Positions 7,209 through 16,552 of a DNA stretch of 64,000 nucleotides are shown piece by piece (positions within the stretch are counted from its first letter, which is position 1; every line of letters starts with the position of its first letter). A program made the translations under genes and the position numbers. A model generated the notes under the pieces. The model did not search any database, was not told the DNA's origin, and worked only from the letters and a program-made list of their open reading frames with translations. Origin of the DNA: Acidovorax sp. Leaf191. GTDB lineage: Bacteria > Pseudomonadota > Gammaproteobacteria > Burkholderiales > Burkholderiaceae_C. The DNA is taken from positions 743,003 to 807,002 of the forward strand of contig NZ_LMPT01000019.1 of assembly GCF_001424425.1 (NCBI RefSeq), written 5' to 3'.

Positions 7209-9491
7209 TCAGGCCGCGTTGCCCGGCGGCAGGCGGGCCAGCCAGTCTTGCTGCGGCTCGGGCCGGCCAAACAGGTAGCCCTGGTAGACGATGTCGGGCG
7301 CGCGCTGGCGCAGGAAGTCGGCCTGGTCGCGGGTCTCCACGCCCTCGGCCACCACACGCAGGCCGAAGTGGCGCGCCACCGACAAAATACCCTCGACCAG
7401 CACGCCATCGTCGGCATTGGTGGGCGCCTCGTGCACGAACGAACGGTCGATCTTGAGCTCCTGGATGGGCAGCCGCTTGAGGTAGGCCAGCGACGAGTAG
7501 CCCGTGCCGAAGTCGTCCAGCGAGAACTCCACGCCGAGCGCGGCCAGTTCGCGCATCTTGGCCACGGCCTCGTCGAAGTCGTCGATGACGAGGCCTTCGG
7601 TCACTTCCAGCGTGAGCAGCGACGGGTCCGCGCCCGAAGTGGCCAGGATGTCGCGCAGCTGCGGGATGAACCCGGCCTGGCGGAACTGCCGCGCACTGAG
7701 GTTCACCGACAGGCGCAAGCGCCGCTCCTGCATCGCAGGCTGTGCCAGCAGCGCGCAGGCGTGGGTGAGCACCCAGGTGCCCAGCCCCACGATCAGGTCG
7801 GACTCTTCCGCGATGGAGATGAAGGCCGCGGGCGACAGCAGGCCGTCGCGCGGATGCTGCCAGCGCACCAGCACCTCGGCCCCGGTCAGCCGGCCCTGCG
7901 CATCCACCTGCGACTGCAGGAACAGGCGCAGCTCATCGGCCGCAATGGCCTGGCGCAGCGACCGCTCCACCTGGAACCGCTGCTCCGCCGCCTCGCCCAT
8001 GCCTTGTTCGAAAAAGGCGGATCGCCCGCCCCCTGCCTGCTTGGCGCGGTGCAGCGCCGTGCCCGCGCGGCGCATTGCCTCGTGGGGCGAGTCGGCGGCG
8101 TTCTGGGGGTAGAGGGTGATGCCGATGCTGGCCCCGAGCTGCGCCTCTTCGGCGCAGCCTTCGAGCCGCATGGGCTGCAGCAGCAGGGCCTGCAACTGTT
8201 CGGCAAAGGCCAGCGCGCGGCGGCTGGCCTGTGGCGGCAGCAGGCCCAGGTCGTGCAGCACGATGGCGAATTCATCGCCGGCCACGCGCACCAGCAGGCC
8301 GTGCGCGGGCAGCATCTGCGACAGGCGCAGCGCCACGGCGCACAGCAGGCGGTCCCCCATTTCGCTGCCGCGCGCGTCGTTGAAGATGGTGAAGCGGTCC
8401 AGGTCCAGCAGCACCAGCACATGCAGCGGCTGCGACCCCACGCCGCCGCGCCAGCGCAGTGCGGTGAGGCGCTCGACCAGCATGGTGCGGTTGGGCAGGC
8501 TGGTCAGGGCGTCGAAATGCGCCAGGCGGTGGATCTCGGCGGCCGCGCGGCGCCGCTCGGTGACGTCCTGCTTGATCTCCACATAGTGGCTGATGTGGCC
8601 GTCGGGCTGGCGGATGGGGGCCACCACCACGGCCTCGACGATTTCGGCGCCGTCCTTGCGGCGGTTGACCTGCTCGCCCACCCAGTTCTCGCCGCGCGCC
8701 AGGGTGTCGCGCAGGCTCACCCACTGCACCAGCGTCATGCCGTTGTTCGACACGTACGACGAGGACTGGCCGATGACCTCGTCCTGCGCGTAGCCGGTGC
8801 GGGCCAGGAAGGCCGCGTTGACGTATTCGATGCGGCCTTCGAGGTCGGTGATGGCGATGCTCTCGGGGCTTTGCTCCACGGCGCGCAGCAGCTTGCGCAG
8901 CTCTGCGTCCCGCGTGGCCAGGCTGGAGGCCGTCTGCTGCGCCTCGCGCACGCGGCGCAGGTAGCTGCGGCGCGACAGCAGCGTGGCGGCGGCCGTCACG
9001 GCCAGCACGCCGCTGAGGTAGGCCACGTACGCGGCCAGGTTGCCGTAGCGGGCCGGGGGCATGTAGTTGTTGAGGTCGGCCCACACGAACACGATGAACA
9101 GCAGGCCCGTGGCCCCCGTGAGCCACAGGGTGTAGCGCGCCCCCAGCACCCAGCCGGCGACCACGATGATGACCGGGAAGTTCAGCAGGCTGGGCCCGCG
9201 CAGGCCGCCGTTGCTGGCCGACAGCGCCGCCACCACGGCCCATACGCCCCACACCAGCACCAGGCCCGCCTGGTGCCAGCGCCGCAGATGGCCCAGCAGC
9301 ACAGCCACCGCGCCCATGACGCCCACGCCCAGGTTCAGCAGCACGCGGGCCCAGGGCAAGGGCTCGTCGAGCAGCAGCAGCGCGGCAATCATGGTGCCTG
9401 TGATGGCGACCGTCCACGAGCCGGCCCGCACCAGCTGCTGGCTGGTGACGTCGTCGTGGGCGCGGGTGGAGGAATGGGCGGCGGGGGGCAT
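7209..9491 (-). CDS. Membrane PAS-GGDEF-EAL cyclic-di-GMP signalling protein
   Basis: About 760 residues. Residues ~22-175 contain about six hydrophobic segments forming a membrane sensor. A short coiled coil follows. A PAS/PAC domain spans ~200-320 (AVEQSPESIAITDLEG). The GGDEF domain spans ~325-480 with a signature of AGDEF, the first Gly changed to Ala, which is often still active. The EAL domain spans ~500-750 with AEVLVRW in place of EAL, but it keeps SVNLSARQF, LEVTEG, DDFGTG, KIDRSFV and AEGVET, so phosphodiesterase activity is plausible. The ATG at 9491 is preferred over an upstream TTG. It makes or breaks c-di-GMP in response to an unknown signal. Confidence 0.92.
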   Translation of the reverse strand: MPPAAHSSTRAHDDVTSQQLVRAGSWTVAITGTMIAALLLLDEPLPWARVLLNLGVGVMGAVAVLLGHLRRWHQAGLVLVWGVWAVVAALSASNGGLRGPSLLNFPVIIVVAGWVLGARYTLWLTGATGLLFIVFVWADLNNYMPPARYGNLAAYVAYLSGVLAVTAAATLLSRRSYLRRVREAQQTASSLATRDAELRKLLRAVEQSPESIAITDLEGRIEYVNAAFLARTGYAQDEVIGQSSSYVSNNGMTLVQWVSLRDTLARGENWVGEQVNRRKDGAEIVEAVVVAPIRQPDGHISHYVEIKQDVTERRRAAAEIHRLAHFDALTSLPNRTMLVERLTALRWRGGVGSQPLHVLVLLDLDRFTIFNDARGSEMGDRLLCAVALRLSQMLPAHGLLVRVAGDEFAIVLHDLGLLPPQASRRALAFAEQLQALLLQPMRLEGCAEEAQLGASIGITLYPQNAADSPHEAMRRAGTALHRAKQAGGGRSAFFEQGMGEAAEQRFQVERSLRQAIAADELRLFLQSQVDAQGRLTGAEVLVRWQHPRDGLLSPAAFISIAEESDLIVGLGTWVLTHACALLAQPAMQERRLRLSVNLSARQFRQAGFIPQLRDILATSGADPSLLTLEVTEGLVIDDFDEAVAKMRELAALGVEFSLDDFGTGYSSLAYLKRLPIQELKIDRSFVHEAPTNADDGVLVEGILSVARHFGLRVVAEGVETRDQADFLRQRAPDIVYQGYLFGRPEPQQDWLARLPPGNAA

Positions 9492-9705
9492 GGTCAATAC
9501 AGTGACAACCTGTGCGGCATGGTAACGCTATCCATGGGCCGCAACGAGTCAGCCACCGCCGTCAGATTTGAGAGGTACCGCGTCGGCCTCCCTGGGCCCG
9601 CACGCCCCCGCCGCGTCATGCGCCCGTGCAGCACGGCCGCACTGCGGCAAGGGAAAACCCTTGATGCACCAGGCACCACGGGGCCTTGAAACACATTCCA
9701 GGGCG

Positions 9706-10713
9706 CTACGGGGGCGTCTGAACGCCCGCCACCTTCACCACCCGGCGCCAGCGCTCGATTTCCTTGCGGATGAAGTCGGTGTAGTCCGCAGACCGCGAGA
9801 CCACGACCACCAGGCCCTGCGCCTCCAGTTGCTTGCGGGTCTCGGACGCCTTGAAGGCGTTTTCCTTTTCTTTCTCGAGCCGCGCCACCACGGCGGCAGG
9901 TGTGCCCGTGGGGGCCGAGATGCCCACCCACGACACGGCCTTGAACCCCGGGTAGCCCACCTCCGAGATGCTGGGCACATCGGGCAGTTGCGGGTTCCTG
10001 AACAGGCTGGTGACCGCCAGGGCACGCAGCTTTCCGCTGCGCACATGGGGGGCCACGGCGTCGAGGTTGGTGAACATCATGCCGGCCTTGTTGTCCATCA
10101 CCGCGTCCAGCGCAGGCTTGGCCCCGGTGAACGGCACCCCGGTGAGTCCCAGCGTCGTGCAGTTGCGGCTGCCCGAAGCTCCGCCCACGCAGGTGCTGAT
10201 GGTTTGCTTGAGAAGCTCCATCGCCAGGTGCCCCGACGAGGCATGCACCTGCGCATAGGTCAGCTTGCCCGGCTGGGCCTTGCCGACCGCAATCAGCTCC
10301 TGCAGCGACTTGAGCGGCGAGGCGGCGCCCACCACCAGCACGTTGGGGCCTTCGGACAGCTGGGAGATGTGCACGAAGTCCTTGAGGGAGTCATAGTCGA
10401 GCTGCGGGTTCAGCGCGTGGCTGATGGCATTGGTCCCGACGCCGGACAACACCAGGGTGTACCCATCGGGCGTGGCGCCGGCGGCGGCCTTGGTGCCTTT
10501 GGCGTCGGTGTTCTCCACCTGCACCGGCTGGCCCAGCTTTTGCCCCAGCTCCTTGGCCATCAACCGGCCAAGCTGGTCGCTGCTGCCGCCGGCCGGAAAG
10601 GGAATGATCAGGCGCAAAGGCTTGGTGGGCCAGTTGTCCTGCGCCAGGGCCGGCGCCGAAAAACACAGGGACAAAGCGGCTGCCACGCACGCCACGGCAC
10701 TCGAAGTTCGCAT
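9706..10713 (-). CDS. Bug-family tripartite tricarboxylate transporter substrate-binding protein
   Basis: A 335-residue periplasmic receptor. It has a signal peptide (residues 1-24, ending APALAQ) followed by the hallmark WPTKPLRLIIPFPAGGSSD. The C-terminal half holds the usual PDVPSISEVGYPG motif. The family is hugely expanded in Burkholderiales and delivers carboxylates or other small organic acids to TctAB-type permeases. No membrane partner lies next to it, so this is an orphan receptor of unknown ligand. Two closely spaced Cys (near residue 170) may form a disulphide. Confidence 0.92.
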   Translation of the reverse strand: MRTSSAVACVAAALSLCFSAPALAQDNWPTKPLRLIIPFPAGGSSDQLGRLMAKELGQKLGQPVQVENTDAKGTKAAAGATPDGYTLVLSGVGTNAISHALNPQLDYDSLKDFVHISQLSEGPNVLVVGAASPLKSLQELIAVGKAQPGKLTYAQVHASSGHLAMELLKQTISTCVGGASGSRNCTTLGLTGVPFTGAKPALDAVMDNKAGMMFTNLDAVAPHVRSGKLRALAVTSLFRNPQLPDVPSISEVGYPGFKAVSWVGISAPTGTPAAVVARLEKEKENAFKASETRKQLEAQGLVVVVSRSADYTDFIRKEIERWRRVVKVAGVQTPP

Positions 10714-11077
10714 GAAAAAATCCCGGTCGTTGTTATCGTCACCGCGACCGCAGGGCCTGCGGGTCGGCGGTGCACACCGCTTGCGGCACCCGCGTGTGGC
10801 GCCCCTGGTCCTCAGCGCAGGAGTCAGGGCATCACGCGGCGGGCGAGCAGATGTACGATGTCATATCTCATGACCAACGACCAGCAGGTTTTCCCTATAT
10901 CGGCTGGTGCGGGAGTGAATGCAGAGGTTCAGGGGTGGACAGGACAAGCACCGCCCTGCCCTGGCTCACCACCGGTTTGACCGGCCTTGGGCGGCTGAGG
11001 CAGCTGCCCCGTGGAAGTCCTGCGGACCGGCCCCATCCGCTACAGGGCCTTCGCAGCCTCTGCGCGGTGCAACCGCT
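10714..11077. other. Intergenic region upstream of the Bug receptor
   Basis: A 364-bp region without a credible gene. It should hold the promoter of the minus-strand Bug gene. GTCAT-ATCTC-ATGAC (10860-10874) is a 5-bp inverted repeat with a 5-bp centre and could be a small operator, but this is weak evidence. The part nearest the YlqF stop is GC-rich without visible structure. Confidence 0.4.
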
Positions 11078-12046
11078 TTAAGGTGCATCGCCCGAAGACG
11101 GCTCACGCACGCCCGAGCCTTTGCCCTTGGCCTTGGCACGCGCGTCCTTCTTGGCCTGGCGCTTGGCATCTTCCGCCAAGCCCGCGGCGCGCCAGGCCTC
11201 GAACTCGTCGGGCGTCTCCAGCGTGATGCGGCCCAGGATGGCGGTGCGGAAGTCGGTCATCACGATCTCGGCGGTCTTTTGCAGGTTCACGCGGCCCCCG
11301 CCCAGCATCGCGCCGCGCTTTCGGCCGATGGCTTCGAGCAGCTCGTCGTCCTGCATGGTGGCCATGGTGCCGGCGGGCAGCCCGAGCTTGTAGCGCGCCT
11401 CCAGCAGGGGCGCGTAGTTCGTCTGCAGGCGGCGCAGCAGCTCCAGCGCCACCAGCTCCTCGTCATAGGCGTTGCGGCCCACGGCGCCGCTGGCGGCCAG
11501 GTTGTAGCCGCTCTCGGGCACGATGATGCGCGGCCACAGCATGCCCGGGGTGTCCCACAGGTAGAAGTCGTCGGCCAGCGTGATGCGCTGCTCGATCTTG
11601 GTGATGCCGGCCTCGTCGCCCGTCTTGGCCTGGCGCTTGTTGGACAGCGTGTTGATAAGCGTGGATTTGCCCACGTTCGGCACGCCGCAGATCAGCACCC
11701 GCATGGGCTTGGCCATGCCGCCGCGGTTGGGGGACAGCAGGTGGCAGGCATCGATGAGCTTGCGCGCGGGGGCGGGATCGGACGCATCGAGCGGCACGGC
11801 GCGCGTGTCGCTCTGGGCGTTGTACCAATCCACCCACAGCGGGGTGCGCGCCGGGTCGGCCACGTCCTGCTTGTTGAGCACCTTGACCGTGGGCTTGTGG
11901 CCGGTGAGCTCGGCCAGCAGCGGGTTGCTGCTGGAGCCCGGCAGGCGCGCGTCCAGCACCTCGATCACCACATCGATGTCCTTGATGCGCTCGGTGATGG
12001 CTTTCTTGGTCAGGTGCATGTGACCGGGGAACCACTGGATGGCCAT
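11078..12046 (-). CDS. ylqF: Circularly permuted ribosome-biogenesis GTPase YlqF/RbgA
   Basis: A 322-residue GTPase with permuted motifs: G4 NKQD (residues 58-61) precedes G1 GVPNVGKST (121-129) and G3 DTPG (about 167-170). The N-terminal QWFPGHMHLTKKAI is the RbgA signature. The C-terminus ends in a Lys/Ala-rich RNA-binding tail. RbgA-type enzymes assist late assembly of the 50S subunit in the cytoplasm. It is transcribed away from the small plus-strand membrane-protein gene. Confidence 0.93.
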   Translation of the reverse strand: MAIQWFPGHMHLTKKAITERIKDIDVVIEVLDARLPGSSSNPLLAELTGHKPTVKVLNKQDVADPARTPLWVDWYNAQSDTRAVPLDASDPAPARKLIDACHLLSPNRGGMAKPMRVLICGVPNVGKSTLINTLSNKRQAKTGDEAGITKIEQRITLADDFYLWDTPGMLWPRIIVPESGYNLAASGAVGRNAYDEELVALELLRRLQTNYAPLLEARYKLGLPAGTMATMQDDELLEAIGRKRGAMLGGGRVNLQKTAEIVMTDFRTAILGRITLETPDEFEAWRAAGLAEDAKRQAKKDARAKAKGKGSGVREPSSGDAP

Positions 12047-12225
12047 GCGGGTTTCTTTCTTCTCTGGGGTTGTCTGTCAGTGCAGCGGGGGCGATTGCCC
12101 GGGGCTGCCACTGGGGAATTGTCGGGCCGCGCCGGGGCGGTCTGCGCCCTGCCCACGCGGCGGGCGCCAGGCGCCAAGGATAATCGCGGTCTTTCCTGCT
12201 TCTGGCCGCCGCGCTTTTGACCACC

Positions 12226-12477
12226 ATGTCCGCCCCCACACCCGCTCCCCGCAAAGCCCCCGTCAGCAAGGCCGACAAGGAAGTGCTGTTCAAGGGCGTG
12301 ACCTGCGCCCTGATCGGCCTGGTGATCCTGCTGGCGCCCTATGTGGCCCGCGCCAGCAGCGTGCGCGACCTGATGTCCCAGGCGTCGCTGGTGGGCTGGT
12401 TCGCCTTGGTGCTGGGACTGGCGTTCATCGCGCAGTACGGCCTGCGCCGGGCCAAGGCCAGCCGCCACCGGCCGTGA
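12226..12477 (+). CDS. Small two-segment membrane protein
   Basis: An 83-residue protein with a charged N-terminus and hydrophobic segments at roughly residues 24-43 and 55-73, ending in an Arg/Lys/His-rich tail. I do not recognise the family. The ATG at 12226 (MSAPTPAPRK) is chosen over an in-frame TTG at 12217. Its stop overlaps the GTG start of the next gene (GTGA), so the two are translationally coupled. Confidence 0.75.
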   Translation: MSAPTPAPRKAPVSKADKEVLFKGVTCALIGLVILLAPYVARASSVRDLMSQASLVGWFALVLGLAFIAQYGLRRAKASRHRP

Positions 12478-12716
12478 CGCAGCGCATCACGCCGCCGACC
12501 GCCCTGCCCGCCCGTGCGGTGGACGGCGCCTCTGCCCAGGCCATGTTCCAGGCGCTGCAGGAGCAGGCCCAGTCTGCCGGCATCACCCTGCGCAACCCGC
12601 CGCCGGAGCCCACGACCTGCTGCGGCCGGGGCTGCAACGGTTGCGTGTGGGAGGGGTTTCTGGAAGCCGCCGAGTACTGGCGGCAGGAGGCGCTGCTGCA
12701 GCTGCCGGGTGGATGA
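12474..12716 (+). CDS. Oxidoreductase-like (PF09791-type) small protein
   Basis: An 80-residue protein starting at GTG inside the GTGA overlap with the gene before. The C-terminal half has the signature PPPEPTTCCGRGCNGCVW, a Cys cluster followed by an aromatic EAAEYWRQEA helix, as in the short oxidoreductase-like domain also found in eukaryotic mitochondrial proteins. The four Cys suggest metal or redox chemistry. The biochemical role is not established to my knowledge. Confidence 0.8.
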   Translation: MTQRITPPTALPARAVDGASAQAMFQALQEQAQSAGITLRNPPPEPTTCCGRGCNGCVWEGFLEAAEYWRQEALLQLPGG

Positions 12717-12754
12717 ACCGATGGACCGGTGGGGTGGATGCGATGGGGCGGATA

Positions 12755-12814
12755 CAAGGTTTTTGAGCCCTTGCCGCTTGCTGGACGGGCGCCAGCAGCT
12801 ATCGATTCAGGAGC
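12755..12814. repeat. Comamonadaceae-type intergenic repeat, copy 1
   Basis: It carries TTGCCGCTTGCTGGACGGGC followed by GCCAGCAGCTATCGATTCAG. Read on the minus strand it has the GATAGCTGCTGGCGC core shared with copies near 15690 and 57465. It lies between the oxidoreductase-like gene and the 3' end of gshA, and includes an imperfect dyad around the GCTTGC/GGGCGC centre. Confidence 0.65.
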
Positions 12815-12871
12815 ATTCATTCCCAGACCGGGCCGCTGCACACGCTGCAGCGGCGCAGCGCTGCCGCCGTA

Positions 12872-14398
12872 TCAGCCCAGTTCCTTGACCGCCATGTACT
12901 GCTCGCGCCACGCCTCGAACGGCAGCGTGTCGGCTGCCTCGATGGCCTTTTGGGCGGCCACGGATTCGTCGGCCAGCGCCAGGTAGCGCGCCTGCTGCTC
13001 GGCCGTCCAGGGCAGGCTGAGCAGCGCATCGCGGGCGGCCACGGACTGCTCGCGCGCAAAGTTCTCGAAGCTGTTCTGGTGCACCGAGCGGATCGCGTCG
13101 AGCACACGGGCCGAAGGCGTGTCGGCCGGCGCGGCCATGAGCGCACGCGCATCCTGCAAAGCGGCGCTGTAGTCAGCCGTGCCATGCGTGGCATCGAGCG
13201 CGGCGGCCAGCGGCACGCACTCGGCCAGCACCTCGGCACCCCAGTCGGCCAGGGCCACGCTCTGGCCGTTGCGCGCCAGTTGCAAGCCAGGCTCGCGGCC
13301 CCGCTCGGCCGTAAGGTGCTGGTTGTGCTTGAGCTCGGCGATCTCGGCCGGTGTGTCGGGCGGGCTGTCAGACAGCAGGCAGTGCAGCAAAAACACGTCC
13401 AGCAGGCGCATGGTGGACGCGGTGATGCCCACGGGCACGAACGGGTCCAGGTCCATCAGGCGCACTTCCACGTACTCCACACCACGCTCGCGCAGCGCGT
13501 GCAGCGGGCGTTCGCCGGTGCGCACGGTGCGCTTGGGGCGGATGGTGCCGTAGAACTCGTTCTCGATCTGCAGCAGGCTGGTGCCCAGCTGGTTGTAGTC
13601 GCCGCCGGGGTTGCGCACGCCCAGGGTTTCGTAGGCAGGATAGGGCTTGGTCAGCGCCTCGTGCAGCGAGTTGGCGTAGCCCTTGAGGCCGTTGTAGCTC
13701 ACGGCCAGCGTGGCCTGAGCGTCGCTCTGGTAGCCCAGGCGACCCATGCGCAGCGAGGTGGCATGCGGCAGGTACAGCGCCTGCCCGCCCGGCAACTGCT
13801 GCAGGCCGTGCTCGCGCCCCGCCACGAAGCAGGGGCACAGCGCGGGTGACGCGCCGAACAAATACAGCAGCACGAAGGCGTGGCGGCGGAAGTTGCGGAT
13901 GAGCGAGAAGTACTGCTCGCTGTCCACCCCCGGCAGCGACCAGTTGTAGTGGATGCCCGAGATGGTCTGCATGCGCCGGCCGTAGCGGTGGCCCAGGCCC
14001 ATGCGGTAGATGCTCTTGGCCCGGCCCACGTTGGAGCTGCCGTAGCGGCCGATGGGGATGGTCTCGTCGGTGGGCAGGCCGCAGGGCATGCTGGAGGCCC
14101 ACAGCAGCTCGCCGCCGCTGTCGGTCAGGGTGCGGTGCACGAACTGGTGCACTTCGGTCAGCTCGTTCAGGCATTCATCCACGCCCTTGCGGGCGCTGGT
14201 GATGAGCTCCAGCTGCGACTCGCTGTAGTCGGTGGTGATCAGCGGGTGCGTGAGCGCCGAGCCCAGCGCCACAGGGTGCGGCGTCAGGGCCAGGCCATCG
14301 TGGGGCAGCACCCGAAGGCCTTCCTTTTCGATGCCGCGGCGAATCCCTCCCAGGGCATCCGCCGGATAGGCGGCCAGTCTTTCGTGCAATTTGCTCAT
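12872..14398 (-). CDS. gshA: Glutamate-cysteine ligase
   Basis: A 508-residue enzyme that makes gamma-glutamylcysteine from Glu, Cys and ATP, the first step of glutathione synthesis. It is the proteobacterial GshA type. The N-terminus has GIRRGIEKEGLRV, then ITTDYSESQLELIT around residue 55. The ISGIHYNWSLP motif near residue 150 and the EVRLMDLDPFVPVG block near residue 315-330 are diagnostic. I start at MSKLHERL (14398) rather than six codons upstream. Normal length. It is upstream of, and co-directional with, no close partner; gshB is not in the window. Confidence 0.95.
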   Translation of the reverse strand: MSKLHERLAAYPADALGGIRRGIEKEGLRVLPHDGLALTPHPVALGSALTHPLITTDYSESQLELITSARKGVDECLNELTEVHQFVHRTLTDSGGELLWASSMPCGLPTDETIPIGRYGSSNVGRAKSIYRMGLGHRYGRRMQTISGIHYNWSLPGVDSEQYFSLIRNFRRHAFVLLYLFGASPALCPCFVAGREHGLQQLPGGQALYLPHATSLRMGRLGYQSDAQATLAVSYNGLKGYANSLHEALTKPYPAYETLGVRNPGGDYNQLGTSLLQIENEFYGTIRPKRTVRTGERPLHALRERGVEYVEVRLMDLDPFVPVGITASTMRLLDVFLLHCLLSDSPPDTPAEIAELKHNQHLTAERGREPGLQLARNGQSVALADWGAEVLAECVPLAAALDATHGTADYSAALQDARALMAAPADTPSARVLDAIRSVHQNSFENFAREQSVAARDALLSLPWTAEQQARYLALADESVAAQKAIEAADTLPFEAWREQYMAVKELG

Positions 14399-14469
14399 AT
14401 GTTTATACCGATCCAACTTCTGTCGGCCCGGAACTTAGCACGGAGCAGGCTGGCGTGCCCGGACACAAC

Positions 14470-15378
14470 TCAAGCCCTTGCGGCCAAAGCCTTTCCTACT
14501 TCGTTGGTTCCCTGTGCTGCGCCGCTTTGTGGTACCTGCTCGCCGGCGCGCTCCGTCACCTCGGCCAGGCGGGCCGCCAACTGCTCGGGCACGTCGGCGC
14601 CGATGCCCACATGGATGCCCTCGGTCAGGGTGATGTGGGCCGCCTCGAACGTGCCCGCACCGGCGCACAGGATGGTGCGGGTGGGCGCGCTCTCGTGGGC
14701 CAGCACCAGCATGGCGGGCACCACGGCTTCGGGTTTGAGGGCGTCGAGCACTTCCTGCGGCATCAGGCCTTCGGTCATGCGCGTGGCGGCCGTGGGGGCC
14801 AGGGCGTTGACGCGGATACCGTACTTGGCGCCTTCGATGGCCAGGGTCTGCATCAGCCCCACCTGGGCGAGCTTGGCCGCGCCGTAGTTGGCCTGGCCGA
14901 AATTGCCGTACAGGCCGGTGGACGAAGTCGTCATCACGATGCGGCCGTACTGCTGCGCCACCATGTGCGGCCACACGGCCTTGCAGCAGTGGGCGGCGCC
15001 CATCAGGTGCACATCCACCACCAGGCGGAAGTCGGCCATGTCCATCTTGGAGAACGACTTGTCGCGCAGGATGCCGGCGTTGTTGACCAGGATGTCCACC
15101 CGGCCCCAGGCATCGATGGCCTGCTGCACCATGGCTTCGACCGCGGCGAAGTCGGTGACGGACGCGCCATTGGCCAGCGCCTGGCCGCCCGCTGCGCGGA
15201 TCTCGTCCACCACGGCCTGCGCGGCCGACACCGTGCTGCCGCTGCCGTCCACCGCGCCGCCCAGGTCGTTGACCAGCACCTTGGCGCCGCGCGCTGCCAG
15301 GGCCAAGGCATGCTGGCGGCCCAGGCCGCCGCCCGCGCCGGTCACGATGGCCACGCGGCCGTTGAAGTCGATAGCCAT
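14470..15378 (-). CDS. SDR-family oxidoreductase, 3-hydroxyacyl-CoA dehydrogenase-like
   Basis: A 302-residue short-chain dehydrogenase. The NAD(P) motif TGAGGGLGR lies near residues 13-21, NNAG near 95-98, the catalytic Ser in TTSSTG and the Tyr-Lys pair in NYGAAK near residue 168. The length and the DFNGRVAIVTGAGGGLGR start resemble the dehydrogenase half of peroxisomal multifunctional enzyme 2, suggesting 3-hydroxyacyl-CoA oxidation. The family is broad, so the substrate is an inference. The start at 15378 has GGAGA about 8 nt upstream. Confidence 0.85.
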   Translation of the reverse strand: MAIDFNGRVAIVTGAGGGLGRQHALALAARGAKVLVNDLGGAVDGSGSTVSAAQAVVDEIRAAGGQALANGASVTDFAAVEAMVQQAIDAWGRVDILVNNAGILRDKSFSKMDMADFRLVVDVHLMGAAHCCKAVWPHMVAQQYGRIVMTTSSTGLYGNFGQANYGAAKLAQVGLMQTLAIEGAKYGIRVNALAPTAATRMTEGLMPQEVLDALKPEAVVPAMLVLAHESAPTRTILCAGAGTFEAAHITLTEGIHVGIGADVPEQLAARLAEVTERAGEQVPQSGAAQGTNEVGKALAARA

Positions 15379-15752
15379 GAATGGGTCTCCTGTGGTGTCT
15401 GAAAGATGAAGGAAGGAAGGAAAATAGGAAAGAAAGGCAGGGAAAGACGGCCCGCGCCCCGGATGGAGCCACAGGCGCTGCGCGTGGGACTTTAAGCCAG
15501 ATGCGGGTGGGCGACGGTTGCGCACGCGACTGGCATGGCGCAGCGCCGCCCCTCACAAAAACACGCACAGCAGTGGGCCCCAATCAGGTATCGTGCCGAG
15601 GCCCGCGCCCGGCCGTGAACCCGGCGGCGCCGGCACTCCCCCACAACACCGCATACAGCACCGACCCGCAGCATGGCGCAACGCTCTCTTTTTGATAGCT
15701 ACTGCCGCTTGTCAGTTGAGCGCTGCGGGCCTATTTGACTCAAGGAAACCCC
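15379..15752. other. Divergent intergenic region (SDR / DUF427)
   Basis: A 374-bp region containing a purine-rich leader for the minus-strand SDR gene (around 15400-15440) and a GC-rich middle with no gene. The repeat copy at 15690-15739 sits directly before the DUF427 gene. No riboswitch or clear operator is seen. Confidence 0.5.
15690..15739. repeat. Comamonadaceae-type intergenic repeat, copy 2
   Basis: It begins TTTTGATAGCTACTGCCGCT and continues through a GAGCGCTGCGGGC half. It shares the GATAGCT-CTG-CGC core with the copies at 12755 and 57465, in the opposite orientation. It ends about 14 bp before the DUF427 start, so it forms part of that gene's leader. Confidence 0.6.
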
Positions 15753-16034
15753 ATGAAAGCAACCTGGAACGGCGTCACCGTCGCCGAAAGCGACGACACC
15801 GTGGTGGTCGAAGGCAACCACTACTTCCCCGAAGCCGCTCTCAAGCGCGAGTTCTTCACCTTCAGCAACCACAAGACCACCTGCCACTGGAAGGGCCAGG
15901 CCAGCTACCTGTCCCTGCTGGTCGACGGCGAGATGAACACCGATGCCGCGTGGTTCTACGCCGACCCGAAGCCCGAAGCCGAAGAGATCCGCGGCCGCGT
16001 TGCCTTCTGGAAAGGCGTGAAGATCGAGGCCTGA
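15753..16034 (+). CDS. DUF427-family protein
   Basis: A 93-residue protein matching the DUF427 pattern: an MKATWNGVTVAESDDTVVVE opening, NHYFPEAALKREFF, the CHWKGQASYLSL core around residues 49-60 and a final VAFWKGVKIEA. A single compact beta-rich domain is expected, cytoplasmic. SD-like AAGGAAA lies just upstream. Function is not established. Confidence 0.9.
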   Translation: MKATWNGVTVAESDDTVVVEGNHYFPEAALKREFFTFSNHKTTCHWKGQASYLSLLVDGEMNTDAAWFYADPKPEAEEIRGRVAFWKGVKIEA

Positions 16035-16048
16035 CCACCCGCGCTGCG

Positions 16049-16470
16049 GGTTATCCCTGCAGGCACTGGACAATCATGTGGATAAGTGTGGACAAGCCCT
16101 GTATGACAACCTCAAGTGCTTGATTCATAACGAAAGCCACTGCGCTGCACAATTTTTAAGCAGGCCGGAAAAAACGCCCCCCGGTTATCCCTGCCAACAC
16201 TGGACAATCCTGTGCATAAGTTTGGACAAGCTTTGTATGGCATTGCCAAGTTATTGATTTCAAAGGCTTATCCTTGCATTGCTTAAAAATGATGCAGGCC
16301 TTTCATGGTTCTGCGACCGCCCGGCCCACCCCGCGCAACCGGCCCCCAAAGCCCCGGTTATCCAGCCCCGCACTGGACAATCATGTGGATAAGTCTGCAC
16401 AACCCTTGTATGACAGGTATAAGTCATTGATTTACAAGGCATATCCTTGCATTGCTTAAAAATCAGGCAG
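16049..16470. repeat. Three direct repeats (~117 bp) with DnaA-box-like sites
   Basis: Copies lie at about 16049-16166, 16183-16300 and 16356-16470. Each runs GGTTATCC, CACTGGACAATC, TGTGGATAAG (or a variant), TTGATT and, in two copies, TTGCATTGCTTAAAAAT. Two 9-mers, 16077-16085 and 16384-16392, are perfect TTATCCACA DnaA boxes on the minus strand. TGTGGACAA (16087-16095) and TGTGCATAA (16211-16219) are one-mismatch versions. The whole gap 16035-16552 contains no gene. It could be a DnaA-titrating or replication-linked locus, or a repeat family of other purpose. Confidence 0.75.
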
Positions 16471-16552
16471 TTCGGGGGGCCACAGACCACCGGGAACCGC
16501 TTCCTGATCGATAGCATTGCGCACTGCCCCACCGGCTCTTTCCTTTGACACA

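Noticed and set aside
7248-9689. An 813-codon plus-strand frame
   Set aside because: Shadow of the GGDEF-EAL gene, which has clear domains on the minus strand.
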